DNA from: Viscum album
Taxonomy: Eukaryota > Streptophyta > Magnoliopsida > Santalales > Viscaceae
Reading direction: 5' to 3'
Assembly: GCA_963277665.1 (NCBI GenBank)
Contig: OY728120.1
Coordinates: 422,970,138 to 423,034,137, forward strand
Length of the DNA: 64,000 bases
Both the position numbers and the translations under genes were made by a program. Shown piece after piece: positions 50,726 through 62,460 of this stretch (position 1 is the first letter of the stretch; the number at the start of each line of letters is the position of its first letter). Below the pieces are notes generated by a model. That model had not been told where the DNA came from, searched no databases, and was given only the letters and a program-made list of their open reading frames with translations.

Positions 50726-52570
50726 TGAGACAATAAGGTTTTCCTTATGAATTTTTCATTCCTTCTTGTTTTGGAAATCACAAACACCTTATACATAAGC
50801 AAATCTATATTTTACTTCCCTAAGGAAAATTTCTCTTCTCTAAGGAAAATTTCCTTCCTTAAGGAAATTTACCCTAAAACAGATTTCCTTATACATATCA
50901 ATATTTTTTCTTAAGAATAAAAATAGGATTAATATCAATATTCTCAGAATCATACAATACCTAGAAATGAAGTATTTTGTTTTAGGATTAGAATTCCTAT
51001 TACGAATTCTAGTGCAGAATTCGCATTCGGAATTCCAGTGCAGAATTCTCATTCCGAATTCTGGTGCAGAATTCTCATTCCAAATTCCGGTGCAGAATTC
51101 TCATTCAGAATTCCAGTGCATAATTATCATTCCGAATTCCGATGTAGAATTATAATTCTGAATTCCAGCGTAGAATTCTCATTCCAAATATCAGTGCAGA
51201 ATTCTCATCCTGAATTCCAGTGCAGAATTATCATCCTGAATTCTGGTGAAGAATTCTCATCCTGAATTCCAGTGCAGAATTCTCATTTCGAATTCCGGTG
51301 CGGAATTGTCATTCCGAATTCCGGTGCAGAATTCTCATTTCGAATTTTGGTGCAGAATTCTCATTCTGAATTCAGGTGTAGAATTCAAATTCCGAATTAT
51401 GCTCATGAATTCTGACAATGAATTCCTGTAAAACATAATCCAAATATTCTTTTTATTATAGACTCTATATTCCATTTTGTTTAGACCCTGAACATTAATT
51501 TTCTTATATTATGAACTTTAATTTTGCTTATTCTTACACACGTTTAATTATAAAATGATGTCGTACTTTTAGTTACACATGTTTTGTTACAAAATGATGT
51601 CATCCATTCTGTTTCTAAATATCCGTTGGTATAGTGACACGTGTATAGGTCCCTCTAAAATTTAAGGAAAATATGACCATTGGAAGAGGGAGCCGACCAT
51701 TCCAACCATGCCTATAAATAAGAGCTCATTTGAATGATCTCAACATACAACTGTTCTTTGACAACTTGTGCTTACAAGAAGTTGAAGTGATTTCTAGAGA
51801 GAGAGTCTTTTATCAACTCTCATGCTTCGTGCAGAATGTTTGAATGACTTGTTCAAACATTTCCTTGTGCAGATTGCTTCGTGCGACTCTTAATATTGGT
51901 GATTACATTCGAGGGCTTCTAGGGATAGGAAGACAGAGGTGCCGAATACATTGAAGTACGAGGGATTCCTTACTAAGGAAGATATAGGTACCAACTTTCT
52001 TGATGTTGGGGGCTTGCAGTGATAGCAAAAAAGAGACTCTGATCTTCGTATCGAGGGCTTACCCTGGTGCGGGTAAGACAAAGTTTCATGAAAATATAAA
52101 TCAAGGGACCTTTACCCAAGATTGTTGGATTCCCTTCTCTTTGGGTTAAAATACTTATATCTTGTTACTAGTAGTATTACTTCTTGTTTTCCGCTACATT
52201 TTGTATTGTAAGGAATGTATAACATTCTTGTATTTCCTAACACATGTACTCTGATTCATTTAGATTCTATACGCTTTAAGGTAGAATCTCATATTGTAAA
52301 CTTTGGTTAAGTTTCAATTTTTGGATCCATATTACAAGAACTAGTGTTTCGTATTCACTTTCCAGATTTAAGTATGTGCATAGAACTAGAAGTTTGTAAC
52401 TTCATACCCTATACCAATCCTATAATTGGTGTTAGAGGTGTTTTGAATTTTCTTAGTTTAACTTTTTTAAACATAGATGTTTCCTTGATAAGGAAATTTT
52501 TAATGTGTACAATTATCCCCCCCCCCTCCTCTTGTATATTGAGCATGTACATCATAATTTAGATCCTACA
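50726..52570 (+). repeat. 3' LTR of the copia element
   Basis: A 1.85-kb partner of 44451-46311, TGAGACAATAAGG to GATCCTACA, with the 26-bp GAATTC array (51000-51415), TATA box (51711-51724) and a poly-C run near 52517 not found in the other copy. Visible substitutions and small gaps throughout show an old insertion. Confidence 0.85.
51000..51415 (+). repeat. 26-bp GAATTC-based minisatellite in the copia 3' LTR
   Basis: About sixteen units of the same repeat as in the 5' LTR, with different unit-by-unit variants, so units have mutated or been exchanged since insertion. Confidence 0.85.
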
Positions 52571-53031
52571 GGTATATGGCTGCACTTCGTTGTGATGGTT
52601 GTAGACGACATACACCACTGATCAAGGTAGAGAGTTGTAGACCTGGATGGCGCCTGGAGGTGGACCACTTGGCGAGATGTACATAGAGCGGATGGACAGA
52701 CCTGGGGTGATGAGGACGCCATTTGTACCTACCCTTCAGGTGGGATTCTCAGAGGATGACTCATTAGTTGTTGTTTTACCATTGTTCAGTTGAAGTAGTT
52801 TTACAGTTGTTTGTTCTTTACTGTTGGGCTTGTATTTCTATCCCCTTTCCTTTCAGCACATTCTTTTGTTTACAGTTTTACTTATTGTTTACTTTTAGTT
52901 GAATTATTTGTTGTTTTTGATTACTTATTAAAGGCAATACCTTCTTTTTTTATCAGGATCATGCCTTTGGTGCTAGTCACCAGCCCCTGGCCTATAGAAG
53001 GTGGGCTTGGGGTAGTCACTGCATAGGCCCC
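52571..53031 (+). repeat. 5' LTR of the gypsy element, part after the copia insertion
   Basis: Resumes with ATGGCTGCACTTCG and matches 58567-59022 (TTGTAGACGAC, GGATGACTCA, CTTTCAGCACA, GCCTTTGGTGCTAGTCACCAG). It stops at GGCCCCGA and lacks the last 15 or so bases, GGTCAGGTCATGACA, seen in the 3' LTR. The primer site is lost with them. The next base belongs to inverted pol sequence. Confidence 0.8.
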
Positions 53032-53035
53032 GATA

Positions 53036-53281
53036 GAATAAATCCCTTTCCCACAAAGTCCTCCATCTTTACCCGCAGCTCGCGAAGCTGGGTGGGAGCC
53101 ATCCGATATACTGGAGTAGATATCAGTGATGTCCCTTGGTAAAGGTCAATGTCAAATTCTACCTATCTGTGAGGAGGTAGTCCTAGAACATCATCAGGGA
53201 AAACATCTGTGTATTGATCCAACAAAATAGAAAAACTCGGACTCCGCACATCAACCTCTCTGAGGATGAGACTAGCCAACT
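53036..53281 (-). pseudogene. Inverted N-terminal reverse transcriptase fragment of the gypsy pol
   Basis: Read on the minus strand this gives the standard lead-in to gypsy RT: YTDVFPDD, LGLPPHR, VEFDIDLYQGTS, YRMAPTQLRELRVKMEDF and VGKGFI, with one stop after LPPHR. On the plus strand it lies between the clipped 5' LTR and the forward RT. The fragment is therefore inverted relative to the rest of pol. About 75 residues that should follow GKGFI (the first catalytic Asp region of RT) are missing. The junctions are at about 53032 (LTR side) and 53281 (RT side). Confidence 0.8.
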
Positions 53282-53770
53282 AATGTGAAGATGACAGCCT
53301 TCAGGTGTCGGTATGGCCACTACGAGTTATTGGTTATGCCCTTTGGCATAACCAACCTTCCAACTCTGTTCACGAGCATGATGAATAGGATCTTATATCC
53401 TTACCTCAATCACTTTTTCATAGTCTTCATTGATGACATACTGATTTATTTACTACTGAGGAGGAGCATGACTACCATTTGCGGGTTGAACTGTACACAC
53501 ACAGAGAGCACTGTCTATATGGTAAGCTCTCAAAGTGCCCATTCTAGATTCGAGAGGTTCATTTTCTTGGACATGTCATCTCGGAAGCTGTAGTAGTAGT
53601 TGATCTAGAGAAGATCGAGGCAGTACATGCTTGCGAGCCACCCAGGAGTGTGATGGAGGTGAGGAGTTTCGTGGGACTAGCTAGGTATTATCGAAGATTT
53701 GTGAAAGACTTATCTAGAGCTGTAGCACCACTTTCGTCATTTATGAATAAGGGGAACCCTTCATGTGGTC
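53282..53770 (+). pseudogene. gypsy reverse transcriptase, palm and connection
   Basis: RT copies element RNA into DNA. The forward part starts within the domain at [15 protein letters not shown], then LVMPFGITN and the catalytic FIDDIL (53425-53442, canonical F.DDIL with both Asp kept). After a frameshift near 53455 the reading passes through [27 protein letters not shown] and [17 protein letters not shown], the usual Tekay/Del order. The N-terminal third is inverted upstream and the segment between is deleted, so no working enzyme is possible. Confidence 0.85.
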
Positions 53771-54230
53771 ATATCGATGCCAGCTGAGCATTCTGGAGTT
53801 GAGGCAGAGATTGACCAGTGTGCCCATCTTGAGGCTACCGAAGGAGGGTATAGGGTATGTTGTTTACTGTGATTCATCATGTACTGGACTCGGGTGTGTC
53901 CTAATGTAGGAGAGAGTAGTGATCACATATGGTTCATGATAGTTGAGACATCATGAGCAGAACTACGCAACCCATGAACTGGAGTTAGCAGTAGTGGTCT
54001 TCACCTTGAAGATGAGGCAACACTATCTGATGGGCATGCATTTTACAGTCTACTCTGACCACCAGAGTCTCAGGTACATCTTCTCGCATAAGGACCTGAA
54101 CCTGAGACAGTGACAATGGCTCAAGTTCCTCCTGGACTATGACTTCGAGATAGTCTATACTCCTGGGAAGGGGAACTTTGTAGAAGATTCTCTTAGTAGG
54201 AGATCAGGAATTCAGCTGCTAGGATAGGTG
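53771..54230 (+). pseudogene. gypsy RNase H
   Basis: RNase H removes the RNA strand of the hybrid. Visible blocks are YCDSSCTGLGCVLM (53866 on, with the first catalytic Asp), HHEQNYATHELELAVVVF (with Glu), YSDHQSLRYIF (with Asp) and DYDFEIVYTPGKGN, then SLSRRS. Several stops interrupt it. The frame follows RT directly, as in all gypsy elements. Confidence 0.8.
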
Positions 54231-54439
54231 ACAGAGAATCTGGCCACGTTGCTGGTATCCTTTGTGGATAGAGATGGAGCAGCCTTTCTTTAGTCTCTCA
54301 TATCCACTCCTCCACTTCTACAGCGAGTCAATGAGGCATAGTGTGGGGACATTGACTGTGAGACTCAAAGAGCTCAGATGTCCCCAAGTCTTGCAACTGA
54401 TTTATTTTCTAAATGTGGGGAGTAAGAAATCCTCTTTAG

Positions 54440-55160
54440 AGGAAGTACCATGGTACTAGTTTTACTAAAGGATGAGGTGTTGAGGGAGTTCCACACTTCC
54501 CCTCCATGGGTACATCTAGGAGTGGGGAAGATGTATCAGGACCTCAGACGATAGCACTGGTGGCCGGTTATGAAGAAGGCGATTGCAAATTTGCTCCCGC
54601 GATGCCTCATTTTTCAGCAACTGAGGGTAGAGCACCAGGTTCCAGCAGGCTTGGTTCAGCCCATATAGGTCCCAGAGTGGAATGGGAGGGATATAAATTA
54701 ATTTTGTGATAGGTCTTCCATGTACATCCAGAGGACACAAATATATCTTGGTGATTGTTGAACAACTCACCATATCGGCCAACGTCCAACTGATCATATA
54801 GTAGGGCCCAGTAGAAATCATAGCATGCCTCTATGTACAAGAGATTGTAAGGGATTCATGGTTTTTCGTCAACGATTTTCTCCGATCGAGATGACCATTT
54901 CACTTCCCGGATAAGGAAGGGTTTGTATGAGGCTTTTACGATGTAGCTTCGCTTGAGCACTGCCTTCCATCCTCAGACTGATGGTCAGACTGAGAGTACC
55001 ATTCAGACACTCCAGGACATGCTCTGTGCACGTGTCCTTGAATTTGGTTGCAGATGGGAGGATCACTTACCCTTGGTGGAGTTTGCGTACAACAACTACT
55101 ACCACTCCACCATCAGGATGGAACCTTACAAGGCACTCTACGACCGACCTTGAAGATCAC
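54440..55160 (+). pseudogene. gypsy integrase
   Basis: Integrase inserts the DNA copy in the nucleus. The HHCC region gives EFHTSPPWVHLGVGKMYQDL and then NLLPRCLIFQQ, so the first His pair and one Cys are visible and the second Cys reads Phe/Ile. The core has lost clear framing across 54670-54930 but recovers at SDRDDHFTSRI-like sequence and then TAFHPQTDGQTEST, which includes the residues around the catalytic Glu region, and PLVEFAYNNYYHS. Frameshifts and stops are frequent. Confidence 0.8.
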
Positions 55161-55199
55161 CACTATGTTGGACTGACCCAGGGGAATCAGCACTTGTAG

Positions 55200-55740
55200 G
55201 ACTAGAGATGGTGCAGGATACAATGGAGAATGTGTAGATCATCCAGGAGTAGATGAAGACTGCACAGAGCAGACAGAAGACCTATGCTATTAGGAGACAG
55301 AGACCACTGGAGTTCGAGGAGGGCGACCATGACTTCCTATGGGTCTCACCTTGATGAGGTCTACAGAGATTTGGCCAAGGCGGCAAGTTATCTCTGCGAT
55401 TCATCAGACATTTTCACATCCTCGGCAGAGTACATGTGGAGGCTTACCATCTGGCCCTTCCACCAGAGTTGCATGGGGTGCACGACGTCTTCCACGTGTC
55501 TCAGCTGAGGAGATACGTGTGTGACCCCTCTCACATCATCGACCATGGGGAGCTGGACATCGATGATGGGGAAACATTCACGGAGGTTCCAGTGGATATT
55601 GAGGATCGACAGGAGCGGTTCCTACATGGATGGTCGATTCCTCTGGTGTGCATGCACTGGCAGCACGGGAACCTCCAGGAGAGCACATGGGAGCGAGAGG
55701 CTCAGATGTGTGCTCATTACCAACATTTTTTCCTTTAGTA
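55200..55740 (+). pseudogene. gypsy integrase C-terminal region with chromodomain-like tail
   Basis: The linker QSRQKTYAIRRQRPLEF leads to EGDHDFLWVSP, then, after frameshifts, to a 100-codon open stretch (55436-55738) with LPPELHGVHDVFHVSQLRRY, DPSHIID, and a tail with RFLHGWSIPLV and TWEREAQM. In chromoviruses the tail is a chromodomain thought to guide insertion into heterochromatin. Aromatic-cage residues can only be partly matched, which fits the reduced chromodomain of the Tekay group. The stop at 55738 comes about 45 bases before the 3' LTR. Confidence 0.75.
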
Positions 55741-55770
55741 TGTGATGTAGCTTATGGGGACGTAAATCCC

Positions 55771-55784
55771 TGAGGTGGGGAGAA
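55771..55784 (+). promoter_or_regulatory. Polypurine tract of the gypsy element
   Basis: TGAGGTGGGGAGAA lies directly before the LTR start TGTAAAGACC, a standard gypsy arrangement. Confidence 0.8.
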
Positions 55785-56819
55785 TGTAAAGACCTGGAAA
55801 TCTTGTGGAAATTTTTTTCTTAAATACATTGGAATTTTATGAGACCGCTATTTCTGAAGGCACTTGATTCCGAGGCCCGGTGTTCCCGAAATCAATTTCT
55901 GAGGTTTTTTTTGTGTATGTTCAATAAACATACGTGTGGTTTTTTCTATCTTTTAATCAGGTTCTCAGAATTGAAGTCTGAGGGCACCGATGAACTCGCA
56001 GCACCGGTATTCGATTATGGAGACCTTTACTGTAGATGTGTTTTATCGAGGATGGAAGTTAATTTTTGGGGATTCTAAATTAATTGAATAAAAATAATGT
56101 GTGAAATAATTTTTATTAACTGGCAGTTAATTTATCCAAAGGGAAGTTGGAGGTGTGGCCCACCGCCACATAACCTCCCATGGGAGGATTTTATGTGGTG
56201 GTGCCCACAAGATCTCAAACCCGTCAACTCCCCTTGAACCCCCTTTAACTCCACATGTAACTAACATTTAATTTGGAGAGTCTCTTAAACTTTTAACTCC
56301 CCCAATTTAATGTTGAAACATTCCACCTCCCTTATTTGAATTTTGAATCCATCCCTACACAATTAATATAATGTGTTTTCACAATTAATGAAAGACAACT
56401 CTTGAGTTGTTGTTCCCTAAAAATAATAGAGAACTATCACAGTTATTTTGGCTTAACATTCATTGGAGAACTCTTGGAGGAACACCGATCTATTCCAACG
56501 AAAATGGCCTCTCATCTCTGGAGAACAACGAGCATCAAGTTCTTCCTTTTTCTCCCGGATTAAGGAAGGGAATCATCGTCGTCTTCGGTGTACATCGAGG
56601 GAGTCGTCACAACTCGTCTTCACCGAGTTGTACCCCCTCCGAAGTTGATGGAACGATGTCCGTCTTTGGCCATGTCTGTCTTCCGCGACTCATCAACGTT
56701 CAATGAAAAATATGAGGTATGGGGTTTTGATTATTTCTTAATGAATAAAATTATACCATCAATATTCGATTAATGATTTGGTTCATCATTGTCCAATTGA
56801 TATCACCTAATGCTGAGGG

Positions 56820-57560
56820 TGTGGGTCAAACCAACATGGCCTGACACCCCTCTATGGGTTATTGTTGATTGACGTCATAGGCGAAGCCTAAACGGTGTGG
56901 TGCTATCGTACCATGCTGGAGAAAAACCATGGGACGGAGGTGGTTGTGGTGTCAGTGACTGGAGGTGGCGGCAGTGGCGGCGGCCACGCGCCAGCCACAT
57001 GGAGGGAGATCGGCGGCCGCTCGGGCTGCCTGGACCACAGGACAACCAGCTGACCGATCCGGCCAGTCCATGTGTAGGAGATACGGCGCACGAAGGTGCC
57101 GCATGGAGGGAGAACACAGATATCATCTGTGGGCCACTGGGCTGGAAGAATAGGCCGTCCACCTATCGGCCAGGATGGAATAACCGACCGGACGCCTGCC
57201 GACCGGGCGGGAAAACCATGGCACCCGCAGGCGCTACAAAGAGGATACCGCGACCTGCATTCGCGGGCTGCTCGGTAGGGTGGACCGGCTGGTCTGGAGA
57301 ATCGCGGGCCCCATAGGCACTGCCTGGGAAGAATCTTGGCCCGCTGTGTCGGCCACCTGTGTCGGGCAGGGGATGAGGCAGCCCCGCTTGGCGCTGCCGG
57401 GTGAACCGGACCAGCCCACAGCATGGGTCGGGTCTGTAGATGGGTTGTACCCCACTGGCCCAGGCTGACACCCCAGTTGGTTCGGACCCACTGAGTCGGG
57501 CCGGGAAAACCCCCCAGTTGGGTCGGGCCGACCTGCCAGCCCACTGGGTTTGACGGGCCG
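56820..57560. repeat. GC-rich, CpG-containing repeat block in the gypsy 3' LTR
   Basis: Counterpart of 42720-43480, with the same GGGTCGGGCCGACCTGCCAG and TTTGACGGG ending but a different internal unit arrangement, including an added Gly-codon-like GGTGGCGG stretch near 56965. The longest frame is 238 codons on the minus strand (56903-57619). It shares short words with the frame in the other LTR (LWAGPV, ASSPA-like) but no protein domain. Confidence 0.6.
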
Positions 57561-57924
57561 AGCCCGACTTCGCTTAAATGTGAATTGCTTCTAGACCGCT
57601 TGTCCAATCGATGTGTCATCTACGGAACTGGGACCCTCGTGATGAGGTGTTCCTTTTGGAATACATTACGTGAGTTTTGGACATATTTGGGAAATGGCCG
57701 TGTTTGGATCGAGTGTAAATCCAACTAGGCCCCTGGAACAGAAATGTCAATAACTCTCAGACAGGGCGTCCGATTAACGCACCGTGTGTCATGTTGGGTT
57801 ACTTTTGATGAGACAGAACTATGGGATACATCAACTCAGTACATTGTGATAGTTGATGTATTGACACTTGGCTTGAGGAGCGGACCCTCCCGGAATCTAG
57901 CATACTTTGTGTGGGAACCCTAGG

Positions 57925-58165
57925 GCTGGCTGCGACCACTATTTTACCGGAATCCTCCATGGGTTCGATAGTGACGACTACTATATCAGAATCCTCCATT
58001 GGTTCAATAGTGACGACTAGTGTACCAGAATCCTCCATGGGTCTGACAGTGAGGACTACTGTTCCAAATTCCTCTGTGGGTTCGAAAGGAATGACTACTT
58101 CACCGGGATCCTCCTTGGGTCCGACATTTCTGACTTCTATTCCTGTATCCAGTGTGGATCTGACA
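57925..58165 (+). repeat. 39-bp minisatellite in the gypsy 3' LTR
   Basis: About six units of the GGAATCCTCCATGGGTTCG-type repeat, matching 43850-44115. It stays open in one frame for 86 codons because the period is a multiple of three. Confidence 0.7.
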
Positions 58166-59037
58166 GAATAGCTGGTTCTGTATACTTTGTGGGTCCGGCA
58201 GCTTATCTAGTCTTGTATCCGGTGTTGGTGAGACATCTTAGATGAATCAGTGACTATATCTGATCATCTCTATCACTCTATGAAAGATGTATACCTGTGT
58301 GAGCTGAGTCTTGACATTCAATCTTTTATCATCATGGTGTTTGACATTACGTCATGTGTGGACTGGGTTGTTCTTGGGCTTGAGAGTTGTAGTCGGACTG
58401 TGATTGATAACATATGTATATGAATGGGCATATACCTAATTAGGGTTGGTTGATACTTCGTGATTGTATCTTTCTTCTATGGTTTATCCTTTCTGGATTC
58501 TGGGAGACCTTCGGAAGTCTCGGGATCCCTAATTAGTATCATTATACTCACCCATGCACGGGCTATGCCAGCACTTCAATGTGTTTTTTGTAGACGACGA
58601 ACATCACTAATCGAGGTAGAGTGTTGTAGAGCCGTACAGTACCCAGATTTCGACCACTTTGTGAGACGTAAATGGAGAGGACGGATGGACCTGGGGTGCT
58701 GAGGAGGCCATCTGTACCCACCCTTCATGTGTGATTACTATAGGATGACTCAGTAGTTGTTGTTTTACCTTTCTGTAGTTGTACTAGTTTTACGGTTGTT
58801 TGTAATTTTCTGTTGGGCCTGTATTTCCATCTCCTTTCCTTTCAGCACATTTTTTTGTATGTAGTTTTACTTAGTATTTACATCCAGTTCCGTACTCTAT
58901 TGTTTTTGTTTACATATTAAAGGAAATTCCTTCTTTTTTTATCGGGATTACGCCTTTGGTTCTAGTCACCAGATCCTAGCCTATGGAATGTGGGCATGGC
59001 GTAGTCATGGCACGGGCCCCGAGGTCAGGTCATGACA

Positions 59038-62000
59038 AAAATAAATTTTTCAAAAAAATTAAATTGGGGAACATTACAATTCAATATTTGATATTATTTT
59101 TCATGTATATATATACACAATTTTCACCTAGAATAAAAATAATAATATCTCTAATATAAAAAATTATTCATATCCGTACTTATAAAAATGATACATATAA
59201 ACCCATGTAAAAAAAGATAAAAAAATAAATAAAAAAATAAAAATACATGTCACACCTAAATTTATATATATATATATATGAATTCAATTTACAGTTATTG
59301 TAGTATATTTTCATTAAAAATTACATAGAAAACAAATTCTAAACACAATACTACACTAAATAATAATATTTTATGCCTAAACAACCTAAATATTTAAAAA
59401 TTGTATAATAAAAAACTGAAATATAAATCATATTTTAGTTTTCAAAACCACCATACACACAAAATATCAATTTAGTCATTTGAAGTATAACAAAAAAACC
59501 ACCATGCTCTCAAGAAATTACATTAATCATATAGTATAACAGATAATGTTATCATATTAATAACAAAATAATAATAATATTTTCTTATAATAAACACCAT
59601 GCCTTATCTATTTAATATTTAACCAAAAAAATGAAACTCAATGATGTTGTTAATTTATCTGAATTAAATAATAATTCTTGAAATTTATTTGAAATGTAAA
59701 AAATTTATAAACATACATGATTTGAATAAGGTTCAATGATTTTTTCTCAATTAATTATTGATCATGTTCTTTATATGTAAACTTTAGAAAAATAAATAAA
59801 TTTCTCAATGTATGAATATACTTTTAAATATAATTTATAATTATTCTATATATATTTCACAAAAAATTATCATTCCAAAAAAATATTTATTTCTTTAGTA
59901 TGCTTGAAACATAAGGGTGTTCTCTAAAAATACCTAATAGAAAATTTATTATGTATAAAATCTAGTATATATTAAATTTGTATCAAATATATGTCAACAT
60001 ATGAAAATTTAATATCAAACAAATATGAAAATAAGGTGAAATTTTTGACATTCTTCCTAATTTTTGAAGAATATGTTATATTTTTAAATTACAATAAAAA
60101 TTAAAATTTTGTGATCATAATAATGAAAAATAGGATTATCACCTATAGCGACATTATATAGGGAAATATCATTTGTACCATTATACAAAATATATGATGA
60201 TATTATCACAAAAACAACACCAATATGAGGGGTTAGTATATATTCAACATAAAACACTTATTCAGTATAAGACAGAATTATTTAAGGTTAATTATATAAT
60301 AGGAAAACATTCATTTCCACAACTATAGAACATATTCACAAACATGAATTCCTTGTAGAGTAAATTTGTAAACCAACTTAAATTTCTACATAAAAACTCA
60401 AGTGATTGAGAAATAATCAAATTAAAAAATTTTGTCTAGTAATATGTTATACGATACATTAGTTGAACTTGGATTGTTATCAACTATTCAACCATAAATG
60501 TTTTATTAGAATATAACATGACACCTTGTTTTGGGTTTTCATTTTTACTATATGAATATTGTATTTTACCAACTCGATTAACTCTGTAGTATTAATAATA
60601 GAGCACCACTATAGAAGGGATTTACCTCTGCATATTCCAAAGGGGACCTACTAGAATTTATTGTCTAAGAGGTGACTGTGTGGAGACTTTACCCTATAAT
60701 TATAGATAATAAGTTTTATATTGACTCAAAAACATATATAGGAACATAAAATTGTTGGATAAAACAATCCAACATGATAGATGATAAGATAAAAATCTAT
60801 TATTTCATTCCATTTGAATAAATAGAATTGTTATTTTATAGACTGACCACATATGTACAACACAAATAATCAAAATAAACAATAATATTATCTATAATGA
60901 ACCACCAAGACCACCTGATAAACCATGAACCATTTTCCCTCCCATCTCCACTAGACTCTAGAGAATGAACACTTATTCATACCTATTCTATTAGACATAT
61001 TTCCTATACATGTTAAGTAGGTATTAGGATGTGTGTTAGTATGTCCATAGTACACTAAATCTAATAATATACCTTTAGAATATCCATATCTATAGAAGTT
61101 TACGTGAATAAAAATAAAATAATTCTAAAACATAACCCACAACGTACTACACTTCTGCTCAACTAGCACTGAGTGAGCCTTTACAAACATTGACTAGTTC
61201 CAGAATGGAATTTTGTGCCTACAACCTATCATATCATATGTCACCTTGACCTTGAAACCAATTTTGTATCACATGGCATCACTATCATAACAACAATAAT
61301 GAAAAAATGATATTTGATGTTACCATATTAGAATAATGATGATCTTTTTAACTATTTACCAATAACCAGGTCAAAAGTACAACAAATCACAATGAATGAA
61401 TACATCAACAAGATATCACCACTAACTCATTAAAAAATAGTTCTCCAATCTATATTGATAGAATCTCACTCTGATATGAAGGTATGACTCACATCTAACC
61501 ATGGAATACATTAGTTTATCCTCCCCCTATAATTATAAAAAATGATATAATGTCTATAATTATCAACTACTAAGGATACCACAATGAATGAAGTTGTCAA
61601 GAAATCCTCATGGGCCATGTAAGGTGTTCCCAACACCCCAAAAACCTATACCCCCATGGTGAGCAACATCAATGGATACATATGGCCCTATAAATGATAA
61701 ACAATTTAGGAACCCAACCGAACATCATTTTTTTCCCAAATATCATTGTTCAATATCTCCAATAATCACTTGAGTCACACTAATCACATTTCTAATCAAT
61801 GAAATCAAAAAAAACATCTCATGAAAATAGTGTCTATAATATATGGAGTCACACCCATCAATCCATGAACCCATTAAACAAACTATCCAATAAATTTAAA
61901 TTGAAATCATATATTTCTCTCATCAGACTACCCCTAATAATCTATTTCAATGAATGTAAATACAATGTGTTTCAATTCTTAATTTATTATACAACCCAAC

Positions 62001-62460
62001 CCATACCCATTTAGAATATAAACAAAAGTTTAATACATAAATATCTTCAAAAAAACATATATAGTGTTATTTGGATACAACTCGTCATGAAATTTATGAA
62101 GATATCGCTTCAATTAGATGAAATAGTGTATTCTATCAAAATATCATTTTTGGAGCCCAATCCATAGAAAATACATAATTATATTGATAAAATACTAATG
62201 AGAACTTGAATATAGATATCCATTCTTATGGATACTACCAATATTATAAATAATAAATAACCATTAATAAGTAATGAAGATTTATCTTTAGGGAGAATGA
62301 GTAGATGAATAGAGAAATAAAATGAATTCCATCTATATTCTAACAGAAAATCCTCAATCCCACCAATTATATTTCATATATTAATTATCCTTTAATTCCA
62401 TAGATAATAAGAAATTTTTTCATCTTTTTAAATTTTTAAAAACATCAAGATCATTATTTA
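59038..62460. other. AT-rich gene-free sequence
   Basis: Resumes the sequence interrupted at 41685. A/C-rich on the plus strand with few G, few CpG, and no frame above 71 codons (61799-62014, no motif). A (TA)n run is at 59263-59279. No gene, RNA or element boundary is supported. Confidence 0.5.
59263..59279. repeat. (TA)n microsatellite
   Basis: A run of TATATATATATATATAT shortly after the gypsy 3' LTR. Confidence 0.85.

Larger units (their letters stand above)
44451..52570 (+). mobile_element. Ty1/copia retrotransposon of SIRE/Maximus type, pol deleted, nested in the gypsy LTR
   Basis: LTRs at 44451-46311 and 50726-52570 both run from TGAG(T/A)CAATAAGGTTTTCC to GATCCTACA. A Met-tRNA primer site follows the 5' LTR and AAAAGGGGGAG precedes the 3' LTR. 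Coding remnants in order are gag with a CCHC knuckle, a long coiled-coil gag tail with a second knuckle, protease (WYIDSGCSRHMTG), and the last residues of RNase H. Integrase and RT are absent. A long 3' region with env-position remnants and repeated purine tracts fits the SIRE lineage. Removal restores continuity of the gypsy LTR (44450 to 52571). A clean target duplication was not seen (TTTGT left, GGTAT right). Confidence 0.85.
41686..59037 (+). mobile_element. Ty3/gypsy chromovirus (Tekay/Del-like), broken and interrupted by a copia element
   Basis: Paired LTRs begin TGTAATGACAC (41686) and TGTAAAGACC (55785). The 3' LTR ends CATGACA at 59037. Flanks are AAAAG (41681-41685) and AAAAT (59038-59042), a probable target duplication with one mismatch. 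Between the LTRs lie RT, RNase H, integrase and a chromodomain-like tail in the gypsy order. The motifs (FIDDIL, RRFV, FHPQTDGQ, VFHVSQLR) and RT spacer sequence point to the Tekay/Del clade. The primer site, gag and protease are gone, and the N-terminal RT is inverted. An SIRE-type copia element sits in the 5' LTR. The element cannot be active. Confidence 0.85.
55785..59037 (+). repeat. 3' LTR of the gypsy element (complete, 3.25 kb)
   Basis: Runs TGTAAAGACCTGG to TCAGGTCATGACA. It contains the GC-rich block (56820-57560), the 39-bp minisatellite (57925-58165) and, just after it, about 55 extra bases (58177-58232) absent from the 5' LTR. Otherwise it is collinear with the two parts of the 5' LTR. 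Confidence 0.85.

Noticed and set aside
56903..57619. 238-codon minus-strand ORF as a host gene
   Set aside because: Same LTR block in the 3' copy, Pro/Arg/Gly-rich, no recognisable fold or motif.
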